Source: CAHJXF01 sp038240015
Lineage (GTDB): Bacteria; Pseudomonadota; Gammaproteobacteria; Burkholderiales; Burkholderiaceae_D
NCBI GenBank assembly: GCA_038240015.1
Contig: JBBSEF010000018.1
Span: forward strand, 1-43,702
DNA: 43,702 nt
Direction: 5' to 3'
In this document: positions 33,511 to 41,829 of the stretch, piece after piece
Layout of the letters: each line of letters begins with the position of its first letter
Numbering within the stretch: position 1 is the first letter of the stretch
Notes under the pieces: generated by a model
What the model saw: the letters and a program-made list of their open reading frames with translations, nothing else
Told to the model about the DNA's origin: nothing
Database searches by the model: none
Translations under genes and position numbers: made by a program

Positions 33511-34971
33511 ATGAACGATTTTTGGCGCTCCTGTACGGAACAGCTTCGCGATGAATTGACGCCGCAGCAGTTCGCCGCGTGGATCAAACCTCTCACCGCC
33601 TGCGAGTTCGATGCCGATGAGCGTCGGTTGAAGATCGGCGCGCCCAATCGTTTCAAGCTCGATTGGGTCAGGAACCAGTTCAGCAATCGCATCGAGGTGA
33701 TCGCGCAGCGATTCTTCGAAGGCCCGGTGCAGGTCGATTTCTTTCTCGATGCCAAACCCGCCGGCACGTATCCCGCGGCTCAGGAACGTGGCGATGCGTC
33801 CGCATCGAATGGCGCTGCCTCGAACAATGGCGCGTCCGCGGCTTCGTCTGCTTCAGACCCGTCGATATCCGCGGACCCGTCGACCAACGGCGCTGCGCGC
33901 GGCTCCGTGTCGGGCATAGATACCGGCCGACCGTCTTCGCCTCTTACCGAACGCTCGCGCCTCGACCCGGCATTGACGTTCGACAATTTCGTCACCGGCA
34001 AGGCGAACCAGTTGGCGCGCGCGGCCGCGACGCAGGTCGCCGACAACCCGGGCAAGTCGTACAACCCGCTCTTTCTTCACGGCGGCGTCGGTCTCGGCAA
34101 GACCCACCTGATCCAGGCCGTCGGCAACCAGATCGTCGCGCGTCATCCGAACGCGAAGATTCGCTACATCCACGCCGAGCAGTTCGTGGCCGACGTGGTG
34201 AAGGCCTATCAACGCAAGGCCTTCGACAACTTCAAGCAGACCTATCACTCGCTCGACCTCTTGCTGATCGACGACATCCAGTTCTTCTCGCGAAAAGAAG
34301 GCACGCAGGAACAATTCTTCTATACCTTCGAAGCGCTGGCCGCAGCCAAGAAGCAGATCATCATCACCAGCGATACCTATCCGGCCGAGATGGCGGGCAT
34401 CGACGAACGCCTGGTGTCGCGCTTCGGCAGCGGCCTGACAGTCGCGGTCGAGCCGCCCGAGCTCGAGATGCGCGTCGCCATCCTGTTGAAGAAGGCCGAG
34501 CAGGAAGCGCGGCCTCTATCGGACGACGTGGCCTTCTTCGTCGCCAAGCATTCGCGCTCGAATGTGCGCGAGCTCGAAGGGGCGCTTCGCAAGTTGCTCG
34601 CCTTCGCCGATTTTCACGATCGAGAAATCACCATCGATCTCGCGCGCGAAGCGTTGAAGGACATGCTCTCGGTGCAACGCGCGCAGATTTCGGTCGAGAG
34701 CATTCAGAAGACGGTGGCCGACTTCTACAAGATCAAGGTCGCCGACATGTATTCGCAACGCCGTCCGTCCAACATCGCGAGGCCGCGGCAGATCGCGATG
34801 TATTTCGCGAAGGAACTCACGCAAAAGAGTCTGCCCGAGATCGGTGAACTCTTTGGCGGCCGCGATCACACCACCGTGCTGCACGCGGTGCGCAAGATCA
34901 ACGAATTGCGCGGCAAGTTTCCCGAGTTGAACCACGAACTGCACGTGCTCTTGCAGACGCTCAAGGGATGA
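33511..34971 (+). CDS. dnaA: Chromosomal replication initiator DnaA
   Basis: A 486-residue AAA+ initiator that binds DnaA boxes and opens the origin. Domain I starts MNDFWRSCTEQLRDELTPQQ. Domain II (residues about 85-155) is a Ser/Ala/Asn-rich linker. Domain III has Walker A GGVGLGKTHLIQAV, Walker B LLLIDDIQFF and sensor residues around LVSRFGSGLT. Domain IV has the box-binding signature GGRDHTTVLHAVRKI. ATG 33511 matches the normal family start; GTG 33355 would add 52 unrelated residues. Its neighbours are oriC-like gaps on both sides. Confidence 0.97.
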   Translation: MNDFWRSCTEQLRDELTPQQFAAWIKPLTACEFDADERRLKIGAPNRFKLDWVRNQFSNRIEVIAQRFFEGPVQVDFFLDAKPAGTYPAAQERGDASASNGAASNNGASAASSASDPSISADPSTNGAARGSVSGIDTGRPSSPLTERSRLDPALTFDNFVTGKANQLARAAATQVADNPGKSYNPLFLHGGVGLGKTHLIQAVGNQIVARHPNAKIRYIHAEQFVADVVKAYQRKAFDNFKQTYHSLDLLLIDDIQFFSRKEGTQEQFFYTFEALAAAKKQIIITSDTYPAEMAGIDERLVSRFGSGLTVAVEPPELEMRVAILLKKAEQEARPLSDDVAFFVAKHSRSNVRELEGALRKLLAFADFHDREITIDLAREALKDMLSVQRAQISVESIQKTVADFYKIKVADMYSQRRPSNIARPRQIAMYFAKELTQKSLPEIGELFGGRDHTTVLHAVRKINELRGKFPELNHELHVLLQTLKG

Positions 34972-35220
34972 AGAAACTTCTCACGCCGTCATGCCCGACA
35001 GGCTCGGCTGTGGACAAGCTCTGTTTGCGATGGGTACCGAATGTGCACGACCGACGCGATCGTCTTGTCTCTCGAATCGCCCCACAAACCCGCGGACCCG
35101 AGTACAGAGTCCGCGCACAGCCTTATCTTTTTCGCAATCGCTTGATTCGTCTACTCCGTATGGCGTTGTCCACAGTGTTCGGGCCTCTCTATCAATTAAC
35201 ATCATTGAGGTTTAAAGCAA
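34972..35220. other. oriC: Candidate replication origin segment between dnaA and dnaN
   Basis: A gene-free 249-bp gap with two near-consensus DnaA boxes facing each other, TGTGGACAA (35009-35017) and TTGTCCACA (35166-35174), each one base from TTATCCACA. AT-rich stretches occur at TTATCTTTTT (about 35123) and at CAATTAACATCATTGAGG to TTTAAAG near dnaN. A 7-bp inverted repeat CGCGGAC/GTCCGCG lies at 35091-35115. Together with the perfect box before dnaA these mark the origin region, but the boxes are few, so which gap holds the unwinding site is unsettled. Confidence 0.55.
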
Positions 35221-36330
35221 ATGCAACTCATTAAAGCGCCACGCGACGCGCTGCTCAAACCGTTGGCCGTCGTCAGCGGAATCGTCGAACGACGTCACAC
35301 CCTTCCGATTCTCGCCAACATTCTCATCAAGAAGGAAGGCCCCAAGGTCTCATTCGTCTCGACCGACATCGAGGTGCAGATCAAGACGCATGCGGACATT
35401 GGGGTCGGCGCCGAAAATTTTTCGATCACGGTCGCTGCCAGAAAACTGCTCGACATCCTGCGGGCTTTACCCGAGTCGGGCGAGGTTACGCTCTCGCACA
35501 GCACGAAGAAAATGACGGTGCAGTCGGGCAAGAGTCGCTTCAACTTGCAGACGCTCGCTGCCGAAGAATTTCCCACGGTCACGCAACCCGAGAGTTATCT
35601 CGCCAGCTTCTCGCTGCCGCAGAAGACCTTGAAGCACCTGATCGCGATGGTGCATTTCTCTATGGCGCAGCAGGACATCCGCTATTACCTGAACGGTCTC
35701 TTGCTGGTGGTCGATGGCAAGCAGGTGATCGCGGTCGCGACCGATGGCCATCGCCTCGCCTATTGCGCAGTCGAGACGGAAGAGGCCGCGAGCGAGCGGC
35801 AAGAAGTGATCGTCCCGAGGAAAAGCATTCTCGAATTGCAGCGCCTGCTCGACGACAGCGAAGAACCGGTCACGATCGACCTCGCGGCCAACCAGGTGCG
35901 CTTCACGTTCGACACGATCGAGCTCGTCTCGAAGCTGGTCGAAGGCAAGTTCCCCGATTACCAGCGCGTCATTCCGAGCGGCTACACCAAGAGCTTCTCG
36001 ATCGGCCGCGACGACTGGCTGCGCTCATTGCAACGCGTGGCGATCCTGACGAGCGACAAGTTCAAAGGCGTGCGGTTCGTATTGAGCGAGGACGCGGTCA
36101 AGATCAGCTCGACCAACGCCGACCAGGAAGACGCGCAAGACGAAATCGAGATCGCCTATCCGCACGGCACGCTCGATATCGGCTTCAACGTTTCGTATCT
36201 GCTCGACGTGCTTAACAACCTGAAGACCGAGCAGGTTACGGTCTCGGTCGGCGATTCGAATTCGAGCGCGTTGATCACGCTGCCGGAGAACCAGGATTTC
36301 AAATACGTCGTGATGCCGATGCGGATCTAG
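35221..36330 (+). CDS. dnaN: DNA polymerase III beta subunit (sliding clamp)
   Basis: A 369-residue clamp of normal length. The three-fold repeated fold starts MQLIKAPRDALLKPLAVVSG with the family segment RRHTLPILANILI, has the middle block VIAVATDGHRLAYCAVETEE, and ends in ENQDFKYVVMPMRI. The dimer rings DNA and holds polymerase III and other partners in its hydrophobic cleft. It stands in the classical dnaA-dnaN-gyrB order; recF, often next, is absent between dnaN and gyrB here. A weak GAGG lies ten bases before the ATG. Confidence 0.98.
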   Translation: MQLIKAPRDALLKPLAVVSGIVERRHTLPILANILIKKEGPKVSFVSTDIEVQIKTHADIGVGAENFSITVAARKLLDILRALPESGEVTLSHSTKKMTVQSGKSRFNLQTLAAEEFPTVTQPESYLASFSLPQKTLKHLIAMVHFSMAQQDIRYYLNGLLLVVDGKQVIAVATDGHRLAYCAVETEEAASERQEVIVPRKSILELQRLLDDSEEPVTIDLAANQVRFTFDTIELVSKLVEGKFPDYQRVIPSGYTKSFSIGRDDWLRSLQRVAILTSDKFKGVRFVLSEDAVKISSTNADQEDAQDEIEIAYPHGTLDIGFNVSYLLDVLNNLKTEQVTVSVGDSNSSALITLPENQDFKYVVMPMRI

Positions 36331-36389
36331 AGAAACTCCTTTCCTCACTGGGGGGAGGGCAACAACGGAGTTCGAACGAAAGTTTTTTG

Positions 36390-39017
36390 ATGAGTGATTT
36401 GCCTGTACCACTGAGCGACAAGAACGACCCCACACCGATCCGACCGGTCATCATCGAAGCCGAAGATCTCGAGGATCCAACGCGCACCGCAGCCGCCAAC
36501 GCGATCGCCGATGCCGAATACGGCGCGGGTTCGATCCAGATCCTCGAAGGTCTCGAAGCGGTGAGGAAGCGCCCCGGCATGTACATCGGCGACACGTCCG
36601 ATGGGTCGGGTCTGCATCACATGGTGTTCGAAGTCGTCGACAACGCGATCGACGAAGCGCTCGCCGGTTTCTGCGACGAGATCACGGTCACGATCCACAC
36701 CGACAACTCGATCTCGGTGATCGACAACGGCCGCGGTATTCCGGTGGGCGTGAAGTACGACGACAAACACGAACCCAAACGCAGCGCGTCCGAGATCGCG
36801 CTGACCGAGTTGCACGCCGGCGGCAAGTTCAACCAAAACAGCTACAAGGTCTCGGGCGGTCTGCACGGCGTGGGTGTGTCGTGCGTCAACGCGCTATCGA
36901 AGTGGCTGCGCCTGACGGTGCGCCGCGAAGGCCACGCGCACTTCATCGAGTTCGCCAAGGGTGACGTGCAGAACCGCATCGTCGAAACCATCAAGGACGC
37001 AAGCGGCAACGCCATCGAGATCTCGCCGATGGCGATCACCGGCGACACCGAGAAGCGCGGCACCGAAGTCCACTTCCTGCCCGACGAAACGATCTTCTCG
37101 CACATCGATTTCCACTACGAAATTCTTTCGAAGCGGCTGCGCGAGCTGTCGTTCCTGAACAATGGCGTGAAGATCAAGCTGGTCGATCAGCGCGTCGGCA
37201 AGGAAGAAGACTTCGCGTTCGCAGGCGGCGTGAAGGGCTTCGTCGAATACATCAATCGCACCAAGACCGTTTTGCATCCGACCGCCTTCTACGCGATCGG
37301 TGAGAAGGACAGCGAGTTCAACGCCAACGGCTACGGCGGCGGCGTGAAGGTGATCGTCGAAGTCGCGATGCAGTGGAACGACAGCTATCAGGAACAGGTG
37401 CTCTGCTTCACCAACAACATTCCGCAGCGCGATGGTGGCACCCACCTGACGGGTCTGCGCGCGGCGATGACGAGAGTCATCAACAAGTACATCGACGAAC
37501 ACGAGTTCGCGAAGAAGGCCAAGGTCGAAACCACCGGCGACGACATGCGCGAAGGCCTCACCTGCGTGCTCTCCGTGAAGGTGCCCGAACCGAAGTTCTC
37601 AAGCCAGACCAAAGACAAGCTGGTCTCGTCCGAAGTGCGCCTGCCGGTCGAAGAGATCGTCGCCAAAGCGTTGAACGACTACCTGCTCGAGCGACCCAAC
37701 GACGCCAAGATCATCTGCGGCAAGATCGTCGAAGCCGCGCGTGCGAGAGAGGCGGCCCGCAAGGCACGTGACCTCACGCGCCGCAAGGGAGTGATGGACA
37801 GCTTCGGCCTCTCGGCCAAGCTCGCCGATTGTCAGGAGAAGGATCCGGCGCTGTGCGAACTCTTCATCGTCGAGGGTGACTCGGCAGGCGGCTCGGCCAA
37901 GCAGGGACGCGATCGCAAGTTCCAGGCGATCCTGCCGCTGAAGGGAAAGATCCTCAACGTCGAACGCGCGCGCTTCGACCGCATGCTGTCCAGCCAGGAA
38001 GTGCTTGCGTTGATCAGCACGCTCGGCACCGGCATCGGCCCGGAAGAGTACGACGTGGCCAAGCTGCGCTATCACCGCATCATCATCATGACCGACGCGG
38101 ACGTGGACGGCTCGCACATCCGCACGCTCTTGCTCACGTTCTTCTATCGCCAGATGCCCGAGCTGGTCGAACGCGGCTACATCTACATCGCGCAACCGCC
38201 GCTCTACAAGGTCAAGTACGGAAAGGACGAGCGCTACATCAAGGACGACGCCGAGCTCACCCAATACACGATGAAGCTGGCGCTGCAGAACGCGGAGTTG
38301 ATCACGTCCGAAGATGTGAATGGTCCGTCTGCCGCGATCAACGGAGACGCGCTGGCTGAGTTGATGCGCAAGTATCTCGTCGCCGAAGGCGTCGTGAAGC
38401 GCTTGACACGCATGTTCGACGAAGCGGCGCTGAACGCGATCCTGAACGGCACGTCACTCGATCTGTCGGACACCGCGCATGCCGAAGAATCGGCGAAGGC
38501 ATTGTCATTCGTACTCGGCAACGGGACCGTGCACGTGCACGCGGCGTTCGACGAAGCGACCGAGAAGCATCGCCTCGTGGTCGAGCGCGTAATCCACGGC
38601 AATACGCGCACGACGGTGATCGACGCCGACTTTGTCGCAGGCGCCGACTACGCGACCTTGCACGAAGCCGCCGAAACTTTCCGCGGCCTGATCAGCGCCG
38701 GCGGCAAGATCAAGCGCGGGGAAGGCGACAAGGCGAGAAGCCAGAGCGTCGGCGACTTCAAGGAAGCCGTGCGCTGGCTGATCGAAGACGCCGAGCGCAA
38801 CCTCACCAAGCAGCGCTACAAGGGATTGGGCGAAATGAACCCCGACCAATTGTGGGAAACGACCATGGACATGAGTGCCCGACGGCTATTGCGGGTTCAG
38901 ATCGAAGACGCGATTGCAGCCGATGGAATCTTTGCGACGTTGATGGGCGATGACGTGGAGCCGCGTCGGGCGTTTATCGAGGGGAATGCTTTGTATGCGG
39001 GGAATATTGACGTCTAA
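36390..39017 (+). CDS. gyrB: DNA gyrase subunit B
   Basis: An 875-residue ATPase subunit of DNA gyrase, which introduces negative supercoils. The GHKL ATPase has EVVDNAIDEALAGFCDEI and DNGRGIPVGVKYDD. The transducer contains QTKDKLVSSEVRLPVEE. The Toprim domain has FIVEGDSAGGSAKQGRDRKF and TDADVDGSHIRTLLLTFFY. After it comes a long insertion as in other Gram-negative GyrB proteins, then the tail RYKGLGEMNPDQLWETTMDM. It is longer than E. coli GyrB (804). ATG 36390 is chosen over the TTG directly before it. Confidence 0.98.
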   Translation: MSDLPVPLSDKNDPTPIRPVIIEAEDLEDPTRTAAANAIADAEYGAGSIQILEGLEAVRKRPGMYIGDTSDGSGLHHMVFEVVDNAIDEALAGFCDEITVTIHTDNSISVIDNGRGIPVGVKYDDKHEPKRSASEIALTELHAGGKFNQNSYKVSGGLHGVGVSCVNALSKWLRLTVRREGHAHFIEFAKGDVQNRIVETIKDASGNAIEISPMAITGDTEKRGTEVHFLPDETIFSHIDFHYEILSKRLRELSFLNNGVKIKLVDQRVGKEEDFAFAGGVKGFVEYINRTKTVLHPTAFYAIGEKDSEFNANGYGGGVKVIVEVAMQWNDSYQEQVLCFTNNIPQRDGGTHLTGLRAAMTRVINKYIDEHEFAKKAKVETTGDDMREGLTCVLSVKVPEPKFSSQTKDKLVSSEVRLPVEEIVAKALNDYLLERPNDAKIICGKIVEAARAREAARKARDLTRRKGVMDSFGLSAKLADCQEKDPALCELFIVEGDSAGGSAKQGRDRKFQAILPLKGKILNVERARFDRMLSSQEVLALISTLGTGIGPEEYDVAKLRYHRIIIMTDADVDGSHIRTLLLTFFYRQMPELVERGYIYIAQPPLYKVKYGKDERYIKDDAELTQYTMKLALQNAELITSEDVNGPSAAINGDALAELMRKYLVAEGVVKRLTRMFDEAALNAILNGTSLDLSDTAHAEESAKALSFVLGNGTVHVHAAFDEATEKHRLVVERVIHGNTRTTVIDADFVAGADYATLHEAAETFRGLISAGGKIKRGEGDKARSQSVGDFKEAVRWLIEDAERNLTKQRYKGLGEMNPDQLWETTMDMSARRLLRVQIEDAIAADGIFATLMGDDVEPRRAFIEGNALYAGNIDV

Positions 39018-39029
39018 GCGGGCTCGCTA

Positions 39030-39359
39030 ATGAGGGTTATTCGGTCCATAAATAGTGGTGGCTTTGGTGTTGTCGAACAAGTTGAGCTAAACGGAACTCA
39101 CTACGCTCGAAAAACGTTTCGTCCAAGTGCTGTTGGTCTCTCTACAGCAGAGATCGAGAAGATGCGCTTGCGGTTTCTACGCGAAGTGCGCGTGCAGTCT
39201 TCGCTTGATATCGACGGCGTGGTCCCCGTCTTGCACGCGGACCTCAGTTCAGTCGAGCCATATTATTTGATGCCGCTTGCAGATCAAACCCTAGATGACG
39301 CTATTGTCACAGCTCGTGTACGGGCTCGTCGTTGGAAAAACCGCTTGCTGACATTCTGA
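39030..39359 (+). CDS. Protein kinase, N-lobe part (frame-split gene, 5' half)
   Basis: A 109-residue frame, 12 bp after gyrB, that encodes the N-lobe of a Hanks-type Ser/Thr kinase: a glycine loop INSGGFGVVEQV and an AxK-like lysine in HYARKTFRPSAV, then VVPVLHADLSSVEPYYLMPL up to the hinge (ADQTLDDAIV). It stops at TGA 39357-39359, whereas the catalytic loop continues in another frame from 39332. One extra A in the run at 39335-39339 would join the two halves into one kinase of about 428 residues. The DNA is clearly richer in A/T than its neighbours, suggesting transfer from another source. Confidence 0.7.
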   Translation: MRVIRSINSGGFGVVEQVELNGTHYARKTFRPSAVGLSTAEIEKMRLRFLREVRVQSSLDIDGVVPVLHADLSSVEPYYLMPLADQTLDDAIVTARVRARRWKNRLLTF

Positions 39360-40315
39360 ATGCGCTAGATGAACTTCATGAGCTTGGCTATGTGCATAGA
39401 GATTTAAAGCCGGCGAATGTTCTTTTAGTTGGCGGGACTTGGATGCTTGCAGATTTTGGCCTTGTGTTGCCTCCTAGTGGCGAAACAACAAGGCTCACGT
39501 CCGTAGACTCGAACTGGGGAAGCATCAAGTATTGCGCGCCGGAACAGGCAATCGAATTTAGAAATGCAAGGCCAACTGTTGATATTTATTCCTTCGGTTG
39601 CATATTGCATGACATTTTCGGTACCGGCGCTCGATTGCCCTATGGCCGCTGTACAGCAGACGGCTCGATTGGAGACGTAGTAGAAAAGTGCACTGAGCCA
39701 CGACCGGAGCGGCGCTTTCAAACGATCAGTTCAGTGAGAGGGGCGCTCCTTTCTTTGATTGGCGCGGGTCTGCCCACAGCCGCAAGCGCCGTAGCGTCAG
39801 ATTGGAAAGAAAGACTGGGTTGCAATTCTTTCTGGCAGGTTGATGATTTTCGAAGCTTCGTCCGCTTTCTCGCGCGCGATCCAAGTGCGGGCGATCTCTA
39901 TGTTGTCTTGCGGGATGTTGATGAAGAGTTATTCGAGGCTTTCGAAAGACTAGATTCTGATCTTTTCAAGAGCTTTTCCCTTATCTACGCTGAATGGATT
40001 GGTCGAACGGGATTCGACTTTGCTTACTGTGATGTTCTTGTTCATAGGTTGGAGACTTTATTTAGCAAGGGCGATGCTGAGACAAAGGCAGAATGCGCTA
40101 TAGCCATGGCTGAATTGGGTGTTTCTCACAATCGCTGGTTCGTCATGGGACGTTTGTTGTATATCTGTGGTATTGCGTTGGAGGACGCGGTTGCGAGACG
40201 GATCGCAATTGAGATTGCTGTTCGGGAAGCGAAAGATAATTTTGTGGCCTGCGTTCAGGGCATAGATCGCTCTATCGATGATTATCATCCCCGCATTGCC
40301 GCTGCAGTGAGGTAG
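39332..40315 (+). CDS. Protein kinase, C-lobe plus unknown C-terminal domain (frame-split gene, 3' half)
   Basis: The 3' half of the same kinase. NALDELHELGYVHRDLKPAN is the catalytic loop with Asp, Lys and Asn, DFG lies in MLADFGLVLPPSGE, and YCAPEQAIEFRNARPTVDIYS is the APE-helix region. Residues after about 150 (WKERLGCNSFWQVDDFRSF onwards) form a helical domain I do not recognise, possibly a repeat scaffold. The listed start (TTG 39332) is only the frame boundary; there is no good ribosome site. Alone, this part lacks the ATP-binding lobe. Possible explanations are a disabling deletion, a sequencing slip at the A-run, or slippage during expression. Confidence 0.7.
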   Translation: MEKPLADILNALDELHELGYVHRDLKPANVLLVGGTWMLADFGLVLPPSGETTRLTSVDSNWGSIKYCAPEQAIEFRNARPTVDIYSFGCILHDIFGTGARLPYGRCTADGSIGDVVEKCTEPRPERRFQTISSVRGALLSLIGAGLPTAASAVASDWKERLGCNSFWQVDDFRSFVRFLARDPSAGDLYVVLRDVDEELFEAFERLDSDLFKSFSLIYAEWIGRTGFDFAYCDVLVHRLETLFSKGDAETKAECAIAMAELGVSHNRWFVMGRLLYICGIALEDAVARRIAIEIAVREAKDNFVACVQGIDRSIDDYHPRIAAAVR

Positions 40316-40397
40316 ACGGCTTAACGTATGCGGAGGAAACCGCTCAGGCACGACGCGAGTGTGATGAATTAGAAATTCGTTGAATCAAGTGTGTCTC

Positions 40398-40468
40398 CCC
40401 GGCGAAGGCCGGGGCCCAAGTTCGTCAATGACGCCAATCGGCCAACTTGGGTCCCGGCCTACGCCGGG
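40398..40468. repeat. Dispersed inverted repeat (copy 2) downstream of the kinase
   Basis: CCCGGCGAAGGCCGG...CCCAAGTT pairs with AACTTGGG...CCCGGCCTACGCCGGG with two mismatches, giving a long hairpin with a loop of about 20 bases. The arms match copy 1 at 12657-12704. Together with the stem-loop at 40587-40620 it occupies the gene-free stretch 40316-40647, where I see no coding region. Confidence 0.8.
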
Positions 40469-40586
40469 ACGACGGTGACGAAGGTGGTCGCTCCCCGCGT
40501 TCCGTCATTTGATTACCCGGTGTGTGCGTCCTTCCGCGGCCGCTGCCTAAGCCGCGTCACGATTCCCCGCTCGCGCCTCACGTCCT

Positions 40587-40620
40587 CCGGGCTATGCTCT
40601 CCCTGCCAGCATAGGGCCGG
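40587..40620. other. Stem-loop in the leader of the DUF1801 gene
   Basis: CTATGCT (40592-40598) and AGCATAG (40608-40614) pair across CTCCCTGCC, with flanking CCGG/CCGG adding a partly bulged extension. It ends 27 bp before the DUF1801 ATG. It may be a leader structure or the end of the upstream unit; there is no U-run. Function unknown. Confidence 0.45.
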
Positions 40621-40647
40621 CTTGCGAAACGAAGGATCGGAGGGATC

Positions 40648-41067
40648 ATGAGGCCGACAAGTCTTCCGGATGGCGAGGCCGCTTCAGCGAACATCACCCA
40701 GCGGATTCAAGAGCTGGGCGATTGGAGAGGCGAGACCCTCGCGCAAGTCCGTCAGCTCATCCACGATGCCGACCCCGACATCCAGGAGGAGTGGAAATGG
40801 ATGGGCACGCCCATCTGGTCGCATGACGGCATCGTCTGCACCGGTGAATCGTACAAACAGGTGGTGAAGCTTACCTTCGCTCGCGGTGCCTCCCTCGAAG
40901 ACCCGAAGAAGCTTTTCAATGCCAGCCTGGAAGGGAACACGCGGCGTGCGATCGACCTGCGCGAAGGGGAGAAGATCAACGCAGCGGCCTTCAAGCAACT
41001 CATCCGCGCCGCAGTGGCAGCCAACGCCGCAGCGCTCGCAGCACGGGCAGCGCAGAAGAAGAAGTAA
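40648..41067 (+). CDS. DUF1801-family protein (YdhG-like)
   Basis: A 139-residue protein. The block ADPDIQEEWKWMGTPIWSHD and the later VVKLTFARGASLEDPKKLFN, with TRRAIDLREGEKINAAAFKQ, match the DUF1801/YdhG-type fold of small iron-chaperone-like or unknown proteins. The C-terminus is an Ala/Lys-rich helix (AANAAALAARAAQKKK). GGATCGGAGGG lies just before the ATG, a good ribosome site. It stands alone between the repeats and the aldehyde oxidoreductase operon, with no clear partner. The biochemical role of the family is not settled. Confidence 0.85.
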   Translation: MRPTSLPDGEAASANITQRIQELGDWRGETLAQVRQLIHDADPDIQEEWKWMGTPIWSHDGIVCTGESYKQVVKLTFARGASLEDPKKLFNASLEGNTRRAIDLREGEKINAAAFKQLIRAAVAANAAALAARAAQKKK

Positions 41068-41283
41068 GCCCGGCTCTCGAGGGTGTGACGTACGAACCAG
41101 CGGTGATCCAGTTGCTCGATCGTGCCCGTGGCGGAGCGATCATCTATCTTTGCCGCTCTCCGAAATTTCGCTTCGCCGCAATCGATGCAAGCCTGGCCCG
41201 CAACGATATAAGGGCTTGGCCGACCCAGACCCGTCGCATCCGGTGCGATGGTCGAATGACCCGGACGTTTCCAGGACTTTCCC

Positions 41284-41829
41284 ATGCCCATTCTGATCAA
41301 CGGCGCGCCAACGCCGGTCCCCGACGACGCGCGCGTGTCGCTGCTGGACCTGCTGCGCGAACACCTTCATCTTGCCGGCGCCAAGAAAGGCTGCAACCAA
41401 GGTGCGTGCGGCGCGTGCACGGTGCTGGTCGACGGCAGTCAGCGCATCCTGTCCTGTCTCGCGCTCGCGGTGCAGTTCGAGGGACGATCGATCACGTCGA
41501 TCGAGGGCCTTGCCACCGACGGCGCGCTGCATTCGCTGCAGCAGAAGTTCATCGACCACGATGGCTTTCAGTGCGGGTACTGCACGCCCGGGCAGATCTG
41601 TTCGGCCATCGGCATGGCCGCGGAACTCGAGCGCGGCGTGCCGAGCAACGTGACCGACGATTTCTCGGCCGAGTCCATCGCGCCCACCAACGACGAGCTG
41701 CGCGAGCGCATGAGCGGCAACCTCTGTCGCTGCGGAGCGTACAACGGCATCGTCGCGGCGATCACAGAGGAATACGCCGGGGGCGGTGCTGCGCAGACCG
41801 TGGCCGTACACATGGAGGCCACCCGATGA
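41284..41829 (+). CDS. paoA: Molybdenum aldehyde oxidoreductase, 2Fe-2S subunit (PaoA-like)
   Basis: A 181-residue iron-sulphur subunit of the xanthine oxidase family. The first cluster ligands are in KGCNQGACGACTVL plus a later Cys (RILSCLALA). The second cluster is FQCGYCTPGQICS and GNLCRCGAY. It passes electrons from the molybdenum site to FAD. E. coli PaoA (YagT) has a Tat signal; here the protein begins directly with MPILINGAPTPV, so a cytoplasmic enzyme is more likely. Its stop overlaps the next start as ATGA. A TATAAG lies about 70 bp upstream (41207-41212), but no convincing -35. Confidence 0.92.
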   Translation: MPILINGAPTPVPDDARVSLLDLLREHLHLAGAKKGCNQGACGACTVLVDGSQRILSCLALAVQFEGRSITSIEGLATDGALHSLQQKFIDHDGFQCGYCTPGQICSAIGMAAELERGVPSNVTDDFSAESIAPTNDELRERMSGNLCRCGAYNGIVAAITEEYAGGGAAQTVAVHMEATR

